This document shows, piece after piece, positions 23,877-32,878 of a DNA stretch of 40,261 bases. Within the stretch, counting starts at the first letter, position 1. Every line of letters starts with the position of its first letter. Below the pieces are notes generated by a model. That model was not told the DNA's origin, searched no databases, and saw nothing but the letters and a program-made list of their open reading frames with translations. A program made the position numbers and the translations under genes. This stretch comes from Bacillota bacterium (lineage in GTDB: Bacteria > Bacillota > Desulfitobacteriia > Desulfitobacteriales > JAJXUE01), in assembly GCA_021811155.1 (NCBI GenBank), contig JAJZPO010000019.1, positions 1-40,261 of the forward strand, read 5' to 3'.

Positions 23877-25790
23877 TTACTGAAGTCCAAGCGCTATCCT
23901 TTTGCCTATAATATGGGCCTCAATGGCATTAGCCACTTCGATGGGGTCATCACCTAAGGCAACCTTGCCTCCGGTCAGATTTACCACATCCTCAGTCAGC
24001 AGTTTCACCAGCTTCGGAGCGCCTGTCACGAACGGAACCGGGGACAAGTGCGTATATGTCCCGAAAGCAACTGCAAACACACCGTCGATTGTGGCCTTCT
24101 GTTCCATCCATTCAGGCGCAGTAACAGCAATTGGCAGCTGCGGCACATCTACGTTCAAGTGGTCTGCCAGGGCGGCGACAAGCATGGAAATCCTGCCGGT
24201 ATCGGTACACGTCCCGAAACTTAAAACCGGCGGGATTTTTAACAGGTTGCACACTTCTTTCAAGCCACTTCCGGCCATGTTCACCGCATCTGTGTTGCAC
24301 AGTCCGGCTACCTCCAGGCCGTGGTTGCCGCACCCGGCGCTGACAACGAGAATATCCTTCTTAATCAGCTCCTTGGCAATGTTGACAGTATTCCAGTCTT
24401 GGGGTCCATTGCGTAGGGTTGTGCAGTTAACCAGCGCCACTACGCCCTTGATTTTACCGGCAGAAATCACTTCAACCAGAGGGTCCAGCTTGTTGCCAAG
24501 GGCCTGCAGGACTGCTTCGGTCGAGAAACCGGCAACAGCCTTCTGAATATATTGAGGTACCACAGCGGCTATGCGGCCGTTTCTTTTTTTGAAGTTTTCA
24601 ATCCCTAGGTCAATCAATCGGTCAGCCATGCCACTGGCCTGGGCCGGATCGTAGGGCATGCTATGCTGCAAGCCTGGTACGCCGATAATTGTGCTGACGC
24701 TGACCAAAGTAACCTGGTACTTTTCGGCGTACTGGTCGATGGCAGGCGGCGAACAGTTTTCCTCCATGGCCAGCACATCCACGGTGCCTGTCGCCAAGAG
24801 GGGTTCAATCGCCAGCCAGTTGCCGGTAAGCCCGGTAAACACTTCGTCAACAGGGAACCTCTGCAGCAGTTCCTGCCCGGTTTCGATGGACCCGATTACC
24901 CGCAGGCCTTTGGCCCCGGCGGTTTGGGCCTTGGCCTGTACTTCCGGCATTTTGGCCTTAAGCAGAGTAGCCACCCCCACCCACGGTTGGTGGCCGTTAA
25001 AGACGATGTTGACATAGTTGGGTTCCATAATCCCAAGGTCAACGTTGACTTCGTGCGGCGCCGGCGTACCGAACAAAATATCCTGAACCATTTCCAAACC
25101 GATTTGAGCTGAATAAATCGTTGCTAACCCCAGACGCATCGCCTTTTTGGCGAGGGAAACATAGTCGCCGTCAACATTGGTCAGGCAGCTGGCGACTGCA
25201 TTTTGCTCCTCATGAATAACACCGGCCGGATACAGATTTAGGTCTCGCCAAACTTGCTTCCGCTTTTTCGGCGCGAAAGCCTCAACCATAACATTCGGTT
25301 TTTGGTGGTCTATGCTCATTTGAGCTTCCAACAAATCGGCTAAATGCACGGCCATAGTCTTAACATCTTGACTGGTGTTGATACCTAGGCTGCCGCACAT
25401 CCAGCGCAGCTTATTTTCATCGGCGATGCCAAAGGGCGTTTTCCCATTGCCTGTTTCCCTGAGAGTGCGGAATGCTTCATAAGCATGGTGGCTGTAGGTT
25501 GCGGCTCCCATGATATTGTGGAGCAGAAAAGTCCTCATGGCCATAGCGTCAGGGCCGATACCGCAGACCCCTTTGTCCTGGCCTGATTTTTCGCTGATCC
25601 TGCATGGTCCCTGCGAACACAGTTGGCAGCTTAAGCCTTCAAGGCAGAATTTACAGCGGATCTTTTCCTGGGAGCTCCAGCGGTCCCAAACGTTGGACAT
25701 CTGGTCTTCCCTGATCTTCTTTAACATCTCCCTGACAGATGCATGATAACTGGCCAGTCCTTCCGTCCGCTCCATGATTGTTTCACTCAT
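23877..25790 (-). CDS. cooS: Divergent anaerobic carbon-monoxide-dehydrogenase catalytic subunit (CooS family)
   Basis: 637 residues, the normal CooS length. B-cluster cysteines are present: Cys55, Cys58, Cys63 (CQLCSQGPCRI) and Cys76. At the D-cluster the usual CX7C is replaced by CX2C (RCKFC, Cys46/Cys49). Of the six C-cluster ligands, His267 (NGHQP), Cys346 (ENCSPP), Cys456 (VNCTT), Cys487 (AGCGN) and Cys528 (GTCTD) are kept. The position of the usual CCTG cysteine is Glu303 (SIETGQE). The acid/base lysine is kept (Lys565), but the run of proton-relay histidines is mostly lost. No cooF, cooC or acetyl-CoA synthase genes lie nearby. ATG with GGAGG at 7 nt, 94 nt after the kinase gene. Family certain; CO oxidation doubtful. 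Confidence 0.93.
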   Translation of the reverse strand: MSETIMERTEGLASYHASVREMLKKIREDQMSNVWDRWSSQEKIRCKFCLEGLSCQLCSQGPCRISEKSGQDKGVCGIGPDAMAMRTFLLHNIMGAATYSHHAYEAFRTLRETGNGKTPFGIADENKLRWMCGSLGINTSQDVKTMAVHLADLLEAQMSIDHQKPNVMVEAFAPKKRKQVWRDLNLYPAGVIHEEQNAVASCLTNVDGDYVSLAKKAMRLGLATIYSAQIGLEMVQDILFGTPAPHEVNVDLGIMEPNYVNIVFNGHQPWVGVATLLKAKMPEVQAKAQTAGAKGLRVIGSIETGQELLQRFPVDEVFTGLTGNWLAIEPLLATGTVDVLAMEENCSPPAIDQYAEKYQVTLVSVSTIIGVPGLQHSMPYDPAQASGMADRLIDLGIENFKKRNGRIAAVVPQYIQKAVAGFSTEAVLQALGNKLDPLVEVISAGKIKGVVALVNCTTLRNGPQDWNTVNIAKELIKKDILVVSAGCGNHGLEVAGLCNTDAVNMAGSGLKEVCNLLKIPPVLSFGTCTDTGRISMLVAALADHLNVDVPQLPIAVTAPEWMEQKATIDGVFAVAFGTYTHLSPVPFVTGAPKLVKLLTEDVVNLTGGKVALGDDPIEVANAIEAHIIGKRIALGLQ

Positions 25791-25884
25791 AGAAAAACCT
25801 CCATTTAGAACATATCGAGGCTAGAATGCTCTATATTGGAGGCAACTATTCTCAGAAAAAGCCGGTAAAATTATGGCTAATAGA

Positions 25885-27453
25885 CTAGGAATCAGCCGGA
25901 TAACCACTAATCTTCTGTACAGCCCGGTAGAGCGGGCGAAGTTTGGGGTACATGTTCAGGTAAACTTGCCGGTAAAGCCGGTCATAAACGTTCATGGACC
26001 TGGGGTCAGGTTCAAACACGGCGCCGCTGTGGGTCATACGCCGGACTGCGGTCTGCACATCCGGGTACCAGCCAATCCCGGTCGCCGCCAAAATTGCCGC
26101 CCCCAGACCCGATGTCTGATCCGTGCCCGTTTTCACTGCCGGCAGTCCCAGGACATCCGCCGTAATCTGCATAACCAGAGCGCTGCGGGAACCGCCGCCG
26201 GAGACATAGATCTCCCTTACCGGCACACCGCTGCGCTTCTCGATCCGTTCCTTCCCGTCCCGGATAGCATAAGCTAAACCTTCCAGAATCGCCCGGTAGA
26301 CGTGATATTTCGTATGAATGCCGCCGAAACCGATAATCGCTCCTTTGGCCTCGGGCCCTGGATAGCGGACTCCGGGGGACCAAAAGGGCTGGAGCACCAA
26401 CCCGTGAGAACCTGCCGGGACCTTGGCCGCCTCCAGTTCCAGGAGTTCTTCCGCTGTCACTCCTCGTTCACCGGCCAGCCGCATTTCCTCCTGAGCAAAC
26501 TGCTCTTTGAACCAGGAGACCAGCCAGAAACCCCTGTAAGTCTGCATCTCCAGGTTGTAGGCGCCGGGCTCGGCGCTGGGGTAAGGCGGCACCAAGGGGA
26601 CAGACTCGATATAACGGTGCGAGTTGGTGATCAAAGTAGCAGTCGTACCATAACCGACGCAGCCCTGATGCAGTTCCAGACAGCCGGAGCCCAAAACCTC
26701 GCAGGCCTTATCCGAGGCCGCCCCAATCACCGGGAGTCCCGGTCTCAGCCCCATCTCGGCCGCCGCCTCCGCGCTCAAGGCCCCCAGTGGCGCACCGGAG
26801 GGAACCAGTTGCGGCAACAGCTTATGCTCAACGGGCAGAGCCCTGGACTTCCAGTGCCGCGAGGGGGCCCAAGTCTGCCTGCGCACATCGAACGGGATGT
26901 AGCCCACTTGGTTGCCGATGGAATCCACATACAACCCCGTCAGTTTGAAGTGGAGATAACCCGACAGCAAGAGAAAGTGCTTTGTCCTGGCCCAAAGGTC
27001 CGGTTCCTGCTCCCGCAGCCAGTTGATCTCGGCTTCGGCCTGAAGCTGGCGCAAGGTCCGCTCCAGGCCTGCCAGTTTGAACAAGGTTGCCCAGAAAGGC
27101 CCTAATGGCGGCAGTCTGCCCGCCCGGCGCTGATCCAGCCAGACGATAGCCGGACGCAATGGCTTGCCGGCTTCATCCAGGCAGACCACCGTGCCGCGTT
27201 GGGTCGTCAGGGCCATAGCCGCGACTGCTGCAGCGCTCACTTTCCCCTGACGCCATAATTGGCTGGCAGCTCCGGCCACCCACTCCCAGTAAGCCTCAGG
27301 CGCCTGCTCAGCCCAGCCCGGCTGAGGCGAAAGATACGCCTTAGGATATGCGATTTGAGCGTAATCCAGCAAATTCCCCGCTGCATCAAAGGCTAGGGCC
27401 CGTGTGCTTTGGGTTCCCACATCGATGGCCAGGAGTAGTTCACTGCAGCTCAT
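25885..27453 (-). CDS. FGGY-family carbohydrate kinase (YgcE/GlpK/EryA-like)
   Basis: 522 residues. The N-terminal FGGY domain begins LLLAIDVGTQSTRALAFDA (phosphate-binding loop) and has VWLDQRR and the GWAEQ motif with the predicted catalytic acid region. The C-terminal domain has GYGTTATL and YVSGGGSRSALVMQITADVL (adenosine site). ATP-dependent phosphorylation of a sugar or polyol is expected. The DVGTQS start is less like true glycerol kinases (QGTTSSR). ATG 27453 has GAGGAGAGG upstream; the open frame extends 132 codons further into the preceding gene but has no family similarity there. 28 nt after the GlpD-like gene, same operon. Substrate could be glycerol, an alkylglycerol, or another polyol. 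Confidence 0.88.
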   Translation of the reverse strand: MSCSELLLAIDVGTQSTRALAFDAAGNLLDYAQIAYPKAYLSPQPGWAEQAPEAYWEWVAGAASQLWRQGKVSAAAVAAMALTTQRGTVVCLDEAGKPLRPAIVWLDQRRAGRLPPLGPFWATLFKLAGLERTLRQLQAEAEINWLREQEPDLWARTKHFLLLSGYLHFKLTGLYVDSIGNQVGYIPFDVRRQTWAPSRHWKSRALPVEHKLLPQLVPSGAPLGALSAEAAAEMGLRPGLPVIGAASDKACEVLGSGCLELHQGCVGYGTTATLITNSHRYIESVPLVPPYPSAEPGAYNLEMQTYRGFWLVSWFKEQFAQEEMRLAGERGVTAEELLELEAAKVPAGSHGLVLQPFWSPGVRYPGPEAKGAIIGFGGIHTKYHVYRAILEGLAYAIRDGKERIEKRSGVPVREIYVSGGGSRSALVMQITADVLGLPAVKTGTDQTSGLGAAILAATGIGWYPDVQTAVRRMTHSGAVFEPDPRSMNVYDRLYRQVYLNMYPKLRPLYRAVQKISGYPADS

Positions 27454-27481
27454 CCAACCTCTCCTCTCACTGACGGTCCTC

Positions 27482-29062
27482 CTAGGACAGCGGCTGCGGA
27501 CTGTAAGCTTCCTGCCACAGAGCGAGATAAGCCGCTTTCTCCCGCTGCCATCTTTCTTCATCCCAGCCCAGGAACGGTAAAACCCAGGCCCTGATTTCTT
27601 CCAGGACAGACGCCCCGCCCTGCGGCAGGAGAAGCCCCAAACGCGTCCGCCTGAGCAGCAAATCGTCCAGATGCATAACCTGCTCGCACTGTGCCGACCA
27701 TGCCAGTTCCGCCCAGTATAGACCTGTCCCTGGCACCTTCTCCCAGCCTTTGCCGGCAGCATGGGGCAGGATCTCCCCGGCATCATCCCCGAAACGCCCG
27801 GCCAAAACAGCCAACGCCTCCTCCCCGCCTGCTCCCCCGGTCGCGGCATCCGCCGCCCCCTGGGAGTATCCCCCTTCTCCCCGGACGTGTTTGGAACCAG
27901 GCGGGCTTCCCAGCCATTTGGCGGCTTCCCGCAGCGCTTGCCGGGCCAGCAGGGGGAAGGTGGTCAGTTTACCGCCGGTTACCGTAATCATGCCCCGCTC
28001 CGGCCAAACCACGTGATCGCGGGCTTCACGCGAAGGGTCGGCCTTCCCGGTATTGAGCACCGGTCGCACCCCGGCAAAACTCGCCATTACATCCCCGGCC
28101 TGCAGCGCCAGGTCCGGGAAACACGCGTTGAGCCCTGCCAGCAGATACACTCCTTCATTCCTGCTCATCTTTGGTTCCTCAGTCAGCGGAAGTTCATGGT
28201 CAAGGTCCGTGGTCCCCACCAGGGTCACACCCTGCCACGGCATGGCGTACAAGGGACGCTGATCCTCCGGGTGGCTGAAGCTGACCGCATGTTCGATGGG
28301 CAGCCGGCTTCTCGCAATGATCAGGTGGCTCCCCCTCAGTTTGCGCAGGCGCGGCGCGGCTCCCAATTGCTGTCTCAAGTGGTCTGCCCACACGCCGGTG
28401 GCGTTGATAACGGCCTGAGCCCGCAGTTCCCGGAACTCACCGTGTTCCCGCTCCCGCACCGTAACGCCCAGCACCCGGCCTTGCCCGTCCCGTACCAGTT
28501 CCTCGACGCGAATGTAATTGAGCGCTGTCCCGCCCTGTCTCAGCCCTTCCCGGATCACCCGCAATACCAGACGCGCGTCATCGGTTTGGGCATCCCGGAA
28601 GGCAAACCCGCCTCTCAGTCCCTTACCATTCAGACCGGGGACCATCGCCCGTAGCTGCGCAGCATCAAGGCGCCGGTGCGTCCAATTCCAGGCCATGCCG
28701 TCATAAACGGTCAACCCAGTCCGCAGCATCAGCCCGCTCAGCGCAGAATAGACCGGAATGGCAAATATCAACTCCTCCACCAAGCCAGGGTAGCGCCGCA
28801 ACAGCCTCTCCCGCTCCCGCACCGAGTGCCAGGTCGTCTTCACTTGCCCCTGGCTCAAGTAACGCAGCCCGCCGTGCACCAGTTTGCCTGAACGGCTGGA
28901 AGTGCCCCAGGCAAAATCGCGCTGCTCCAGAAGAAGGGTCCGGTACCCCGCCTGGGTAGCTTCCCGGAAGACCCCGGCGCCGGTCATCCCGCCGCCAATG
29001 ACGATCACATCCCAGACATCAGGCAGTTCTGCCAAAATCTCTGCCCGCTTCACGCGCCTCAC
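27482..29062 (-). CDS. FAD-dependent glycerol-3-phosphate dehydrogenase family protein (GlpD/EryB-like)
   Basis: 526 residues. Dinucleotide-binding motif VIVIGGGMTGAGVFREATQAG (here GGGMTGAGVFREA) near residue 20, then LLEQRDFAWGTSSRSGKLVHGGLRYL, the GlpD signature, shown in part as GTSSRSGKLVHGGLRYL. Substrate-domain motifs follow: INATGVWAD, GTTDLDHE, GVRPVL and TVTGGKLTTF. The DAO fold is complete and a GlpD-type C-terminal helical domain (about 390-526) is present. It oxidises glycerol-3-phosphate, or a related polyol phosphate, and passes electrons to quinone or another carrier. GTG overlaps the stop of the upstream flavoenzyme by 4 nt, indicating translational coupling and joint function. 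Confidence 0.9.
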   Translation of the reverse strand: MRRVKRAEILAELPDVWDVIVIGGGMTGAGVFREATQAGYRTLLLEQRDFAWGTSSRSGKLVHGGLRYLSQGQVKTTWHSVRERERLLRRYPGLVEELIFAIPVYSALSGLMLRTGLTVYDGMAWNWTHRRLDAAQLRAMVPGLNGKGLRGGFAFRDAQTDDARLVLRVIREGLRQGGTALNYIRVEELVRDGQGRVLGVTVREREHGEFRELRAQAVINATGVWADHLRQQLGAAPRLRKLRGSHLIIARSRLPIEHAVSFSHPEDQRPLYAMPWQGVTLVGTTDLDHELPLTEEPKMSRNEGVYLLAGLNACFPDLALQAGDVMASFAGVRPVLNTGKADPSREARDHVVWPERGMITVTGGKLTTFPLLARQALREAAKWLGSPPGSKHVRGEGGYSQGAADAATGGAGGEEALAVLAGRFGDDAGEILPHAAGKGWEKVPGTGLYWAELAWSAQCEQVMHLDDLLLRRTRLGLLLPQGGASVLEEIRAWVLPFLGWDEERWQREKAAYLALWQEAYSPQPLS

Positions 29063-30651
29063 CCCTCAGCAATCAGTTTGCCCGGATTCATCATCTCTTC
29101 CGGGTCGACCGCGCGGCACACGGAACGGAGCATGGCCAGGCCCTGAACCCCTTTTTCCGCCGCCAGATAAGGCCGGTGGTCAAGCCCCACTCCATGCTGA
29201 TGGCTGATCGTGCCCCCGCAGCGCACGATTGCCGCACTTGCCGCCCGCTTCAGGCGCTGCCAGCGCTCCCTGGTTTCAGCCGCGGAAGGGGCCACCCGAA
29301 ACACATATGAAGTATAGATACTTGCGCCCTGGGGATAAAAATGCGACAGATGGGTAAAGACGTGAACCTTTTCAGACTCCAGTCCTTCGCTCAGCGCCTG
29401 CTGCACCGCCCGGACCGTCTCCGGCACCCGGCGCCAGCTCACCGCCGTCTCTAGGGTGTCAACCGCATAACCCATCTCCCACAGCTCATTGCGGATATAC
29501 GGCAGCCGGAACCTGTTCTTGTGCCAGGCCCGGCCAATCGGCGTTCCCACTGGGATACCCCGGTGCTTTTTGAGAATCGCCCAGGCCTCGCCCAAAACCC
29601 AGCGCACTGTCCCCGCCAGACCGATGCCACCGTAGAGAAGAAGGCATCTCCCTTCCCCTGCCCCGCGCAGGGCCAGCCATTTCTCCAGGATGTCGAGAGC
29701 CTTGTTGGGGCCGCTCAAGCGCAGCGTGGTCTCGGTCTCTTCCGACAGACTTAGGCGCAGCATACCCAAGGGAAGTCCGGACTGCGCCAGTTCCCGCACC
29801 GCGGCAAGGGCCGAGGCGGCGTCCGGAAAAAAGGCCGCCTTGATGACTTCCTTCTCCGGCAGGGGCTGGACCCTGACCACGGCCTGCGTGATCACCCCCA
29901 GACGCCCTTCCGACCCGAGAACCATTTCGCGCAAGTCAGGGCCTGCGGCTGTGGCCGGCAGGGCAGGCAGTTCCAGCCTTCCCACCGGAGTCTCTACCCT
30001 TCCCCCCGCAAACAGTCGCTCGATCTTGCCGTAGCGGAGGGAATATTGTCCGGCCGAACGGGCAGCCACCCACCCGCCCAGCGTCGAATACTCAAAGGAT
30101 TGAGGGTAGTGGCCCAGCGTATAGTTGCGGGCATTCAAAGCTGCCTCCAGATCCGGTCCCCGCACGCCTGCCTGGAATGTCGCTAACCGGCTTGTGTCAT
30201 CCAACTCAAGCAGCGCCTTCATTCTGGACATATCTACGGAAAGCACAGGCCGGTCCTGCAGCGGAACTGAAAGATGGCCGACTACGCTTGTCCCGCCGCC
30301 GTAAGGGATGACAATGACTCCGGCCTGGCGGGCATAGGTTAGGAGGGTACGGACATCCTCCTCGCTCTCTGGATAGGCTACCCCATCCGGGAAAGCGGGT
30401 ACAGTTCCGCCGCGGATGTCGATCCAATCACCCTGGCTCTGGCCGGCACTGTGCAGAACGCGCTGCCAGACATCCTCATGAACGAGCGGATGCCCGGGCA
30501 AACGAGAACGCGGCACCTTGGCCATGATTTCCTGCCGGGAAACATCCCGGGGCGCCGTCCCCGGACCTATTCTTTCCTCCAAAAAAGCCTTGGCCTCGCC
30601 TGTCACGCCATAACTCACCGCATCGTCTCCCCAGCCGTTCCAGCGTCGCAC
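29059..30651 (-). CDS. Alkyldihydroxyacetonephosphate-synthase-like FAD oxidase (YgcU/GlcD family)
   Basis: 530 residues. The N-terminus RRWNGWGDD is characteristic of alkyl-DHAP synthases. The FAD-binding type-4 domain (about 90-270) has the loop VIPYGGGTSVVGHL and STLGGWVAARSAGQ. The FAD-oxidase C-terminal domain ends with TISHQHGVGLDHRPYL, equivalent to the conserved His-rich active-site loop of the family. E. coli YgcU, encoded near the FGGY kinase gene ygcE, is a relative. Possible roles are ether-lipid formation from acyl-DHAP or oxidation of a hydroxy-acid or polyol phosphate. GTG 30651 has AAGGAGG 8 nt upstream, so the upstream in-frame ATG (30669), whose codons contain that box, is not the start. 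Confidence 0.85.
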   Translation of the reverse strand: MRRWNGWGDDAVSYGVTGEAKAFLEERIGPGTAPRDVSRQEIMAKVPRSRLPGHPLVHEDVWQRVLHSAGQSQGDWIDIRGGTVPAFPDGVAYPESEEDVRTLLTYARQAGVIVIPYGGGTSVVGHLSVPLQDRPVLSVDMSRMKALLELDDTSRLATFQAGVRGPDLEAALNARNYTLGHYPQSFEYSTLGGWVAARSAGQYSLRYGKIERLFAGGRVETPVGRLELPALPATAAGPDLREMVLGSEGRLGVITQAVVRVQPLPEKEVIKAAFFPDAASALAAVRELAQSGLPLGMLRLSLSEETETTLRLSGPNKALDILEKWLALRGAGEGRCLLLYGGIGLAGTVRWVLGEAWAILKKHRGIPVGTPIGRAWHKNRFRLPYIRNELWEMGYAVDTLETAVSWRRVPETVRAVQQALSEGLESEKVHVFTHLSHFYPQGASIYTSYVFRVAPSAAETRERWQRLKRAASAAIVRCGGTISHQHGVGLDHRPYLAAEKGVQGLAMLRSVCRAVDPEEMMNPGKLIAEG

Positions 30652-30706
30652 GGGATCGACCTCCTTCATCTTATTCCAGGGTTTTTCTTTAGCATCGCTA
30701 TTTCCC

Positions 30707-31420
30707 TCAGGGCCCCTGATCTTCTGCGGCGCCTTTTTCCTGCCATAGCGCGATACTTTCCGTCATCGCTTCCCGGACAATGAGCTCGGTCCGCTCTCCG
30801 TCACCGGCCATCGCCGCAGCCAGGAACGCTGCATAGAAACGCCGGGAAGCCTGACGCTGTTTTTGCCGCTGAAAATACCTGGTGGCCAGTGGGATATAGA
30901 CCGGGTCAAAGCTGTTTAAAAGCAGCACATACAAGGGATTTCCGGACAAAACAGCTGTTTTCTTGTGCATCTCCCAGTCAAAAACGGCATAAGCTTCGCC
31001 TTGATCAGGCAGAGCCTCCCAATCGGCCAAAAGCGCCACCACTTTGGCCGGATTCCTTGCAACGGCTTGGCTGATATACACTGGCGCCAACACGGCCCGC
31101 AATTCGAGCAGATGGACGATAAAATCTTCCGGCAGCCTCTCGAATGTCTGCGCCAGGTTTACCAACGTGTTCAGGTTCCCCTTCTGCCAGTAATCGTTGA
31201 CCAGGGCAGGACGGCCCTGCCGCAGGGTGAGCCAGCCGTCGCGTTCCAATCTTTGCAGGGCTTCGCGCAGAGCCGGTCGGCCGACGCCGAACTGCAGTGA
31301 TAAGCTGCGTTCCGGCGGAAGTTCCCCTCCCGCCGGAAACCCCCCACTGATAATAGAGCGGATCAGCTGCTGTTCCGCCATATCCGATGAGCGCTGTCCG
31401 CCATTTAAGCTTACAGACAA
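30707..31420 (-). CDS. FadR-like GntR-family regulator (acyl-CoA-responsive type)
   Basis: 237 residues. A winged helix (about 15-80) reads FPAGGELPPERSLSLQFGVG then RPALREALQRLERDGWLTL. The stretch to VNDYWQKGNLNTL parallels E. coli FadR (FPPGTILPAERELSELIGV, LREVLQRLARDGWLT, VNNFWETSGLNIL, from memory). The C-terminal domain also follows FadR (SGNPLYVLLLNS against SGNPIYGLILNG), so this is a FadR_C protein rather than a general FCD regulator. The expected effector is long-chain acyl-CoA. TTG 31420 has GGGAGGA at 8 nt. Lies between the DUF362 gene and the flavoenzyme gene. A perfect FadR-type half-site pair lies at the operon promoter (32866-32876). Confidence 0.85.
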   Translation of the reverse strand: MSVSLNGGQRSSDMAEQQLIRSIISGGFPAGGELPPERSLSLQFGVGRPALREALQRLERDGWLTLRQGRPALVNDYWQKGNLNTLVNLAQTFERLPEDFIVHLLELRAVLAPVYISQAVARNPAKVVALLADWEALPDQGEAYAVFDWEMHKKTAVLSGNPLYVLLLNSFDPVYIPLATRYFQRQKQRQASRRFYAAFLAAAMAGDGERTELIVREAMTESIALWQEKGAAEDQGP

Positions 31421-31479
31421 AATAAAATCCTCCCTCAACTAATTAGCTTTAGCTTGCTCTTCATTTAATCGCGAAGAAT

Positions 31480-32796
31480 TTATGGGCGGGGCGCAGTCTC
31501 ATTATCGTGATCGACTCTTCTGTTTTTACGCTTAAGCCACTTGCGCCAGGGATAAACAGCATAGGCATCCCACACCATATCCGCCCGCACAAACGGGGCC
31601 AGGACCCGGGTCCGCAGTCCCATTTTTAACATCAGATCCCGGTGGGTGGGAGGGCAGCCCGCAATCCTCAACTGCTTACCGTGGAGATGAGGACTGCGGG
31701 CGGCGCAATCGCCGATCACCAGCAGCCGCGGAGCAGTAATTTCTTCTTCCGTCCGTCCGATGATCGCCGGAATAGCTGGCAAGCGGTTTAACCTCTGCGG
31801 CGAACGGTCTCTTAACATGTAGAGCCAGTCGAGAAAAATGCCGTGGCATCCTCCCGTGCAATAAGGCGTACCGCACCGGATCGCGAGAGGCGAATCAAAG
31901 TCCTCCACTCTCATCATGCCGGTGGGCAGCGTGGCTGTCCTGGCCATGACCTCTTGCAGCGGATAGTCGCCCAGGATTTCAATATCCGCCAAAGTAGCCG
32001 GGGTATAGCCCCGCTTAATCGCCGCCTGCAGATGGCCGATCTGATTCGGCTCAAGGTGCAGGATATTAGCAGCTACCAAATCGTGCGCAAGCGGATTGTC
32101 GGCCACAATGATCAGCCCCAGCTGGTGTCCGTGCTCTGTCATTTGATTGCCGCCCATGGCGATTTCCACAGCATCTGTGACCACCAGCCGAGGATGGACA
32201 GCTTCCAAAATATCCACGATCTTTTCATCCAGCAGGTAATCGTGGTGCCACATCCTTTCCCGGTCATCCAATGACCCGATATTGAGTTTCAGGGCAGCCG
32301 TCAACCCGTGGGAAAGGACATTGCTCTTAAGTTTGGGCATAAAAATCAAGGTATCGGCCTCATGCATTTTTTTGCTGAGCAGCAAACTCTGGTGGACCTT
32401 TCCCTGCTGCAGCGGCACTTTTACCTTTTCCTCTTCCTCTAATGGGCAGAGGCTTATCCCATAGCGGTCCGCCAGCGTCCGGTAACCGGCCCGTCTGAAC
32501 ATCACATGTGTGGACACTCCCACGCCGCTTTTTTCCACAATGGAAACTTCCGTCACGGCCTCATGCCTGATATTCTCCAGCAAACCCGCCACCACTTCCG
32601 GGCGCGTGAAGGCTGAGGGCGCCTTTTGGGCGTGAGCCAAGACAAGATTGGGCTTGATGACCACCCGGCCCCGAACCGGTATGTTGAGCAGCTTCAGACC
32701 GGCGGCGATGGCTGCAGCCACGTGGTCGGGAGCATAATCCGGACAACGCATCAGGCAGACCTTCGCAGCAGTATTTGCCTCTTTCATCTTCTTCAT
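31480..32796 (-). CDS. DUF362 domain-containing protein
   Basis: 438 residues. DUF362 features: VVIKPNLVL near residue 45, EKSGVGVSTHVMFRRAGY, LIFMPKLKSNVLSHGLTAALKLNIGSLDD (here LKLNIGSLDD), LVVTDAVEIAMGGNQ and DNPLAHDLVAA. A C-terminal part has several cysteines (IRCGTPYCTGGCHG). The biochemical role of the family is not settled; members are often linked to iron-sulfur proteins in anaerobes. ATG 32796 has GGGGGAGA just upstream. A longer frame to 32907 has no ribosome-binding site and would run over the promoter. First gene of the FadR-controlled array, 59 nt before the regulator start. Confidence 0.85.
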   Translation of the reverse strand: MKKMKEANTAAKVCLMRCPDYAPDHVAAAIAAGLKLLNIPVRGRVVIKPNLVLAHAQKAPSAFTRPEVVAGLLENIRHEAVTEVSIVEKSGVGVSTHVMFRRAGYRTLADRYGISLCPLEEEEKVKVPLQQGKVHQSLLLSKKMHEADTLIFMPKLKSNVLSHGLTAALKLNIGSLDDRERMWHHDYLLDEKIVDILEAVHPRLVVTDAVEIAMGGNQMTEHGHQLGLIIVADNPLAHDLVAANILHLEPNQIGHLQAAIKRGYTPATLADIEILGDYPLQEVMARTATLPTGMMRVEDFDSPLAIRCGTPYCTGGCHGIFLDWLYMLRDRSPQRLNRLPAIPAIIGRTEEEITAPRLLVIGDCAARSPHLHGKQLRIAGCPPTHRDLMLKMGLRTRVLAPFVRADMVWDAYAVYPWRKWLKRKNRRVDHDNETAPRP

Positions 32797-32865
32797 TCTC
32801 CCCCTCTTCTTTGTCAGACCTATAGCACATCCAAGCCGAACCGCGGTAATGCCAATCATCCATTC

Positions 32866-32876
32866 TGGTATTACCA
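32866..32876. promoter_or_regulatory. Candidate FadR operator
   Basis: TGGTATTACCA is a perfect match to the FadR-type palindrome TGGT-N3-ACCA. It begins 2 nt downstream of the -10 box, over the expected transcription start, where binding would repress. Confidence 0.6.
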
Positions 32877-32878
32877 CC

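Noticed and set aside
27454-27849. N-terminal extension of the FGGY kinase
   Set aside because: Overlaps the GlpD-like gene in another frame, has low-complexity Arg/Gly/Trp composition and no kinase similarity.
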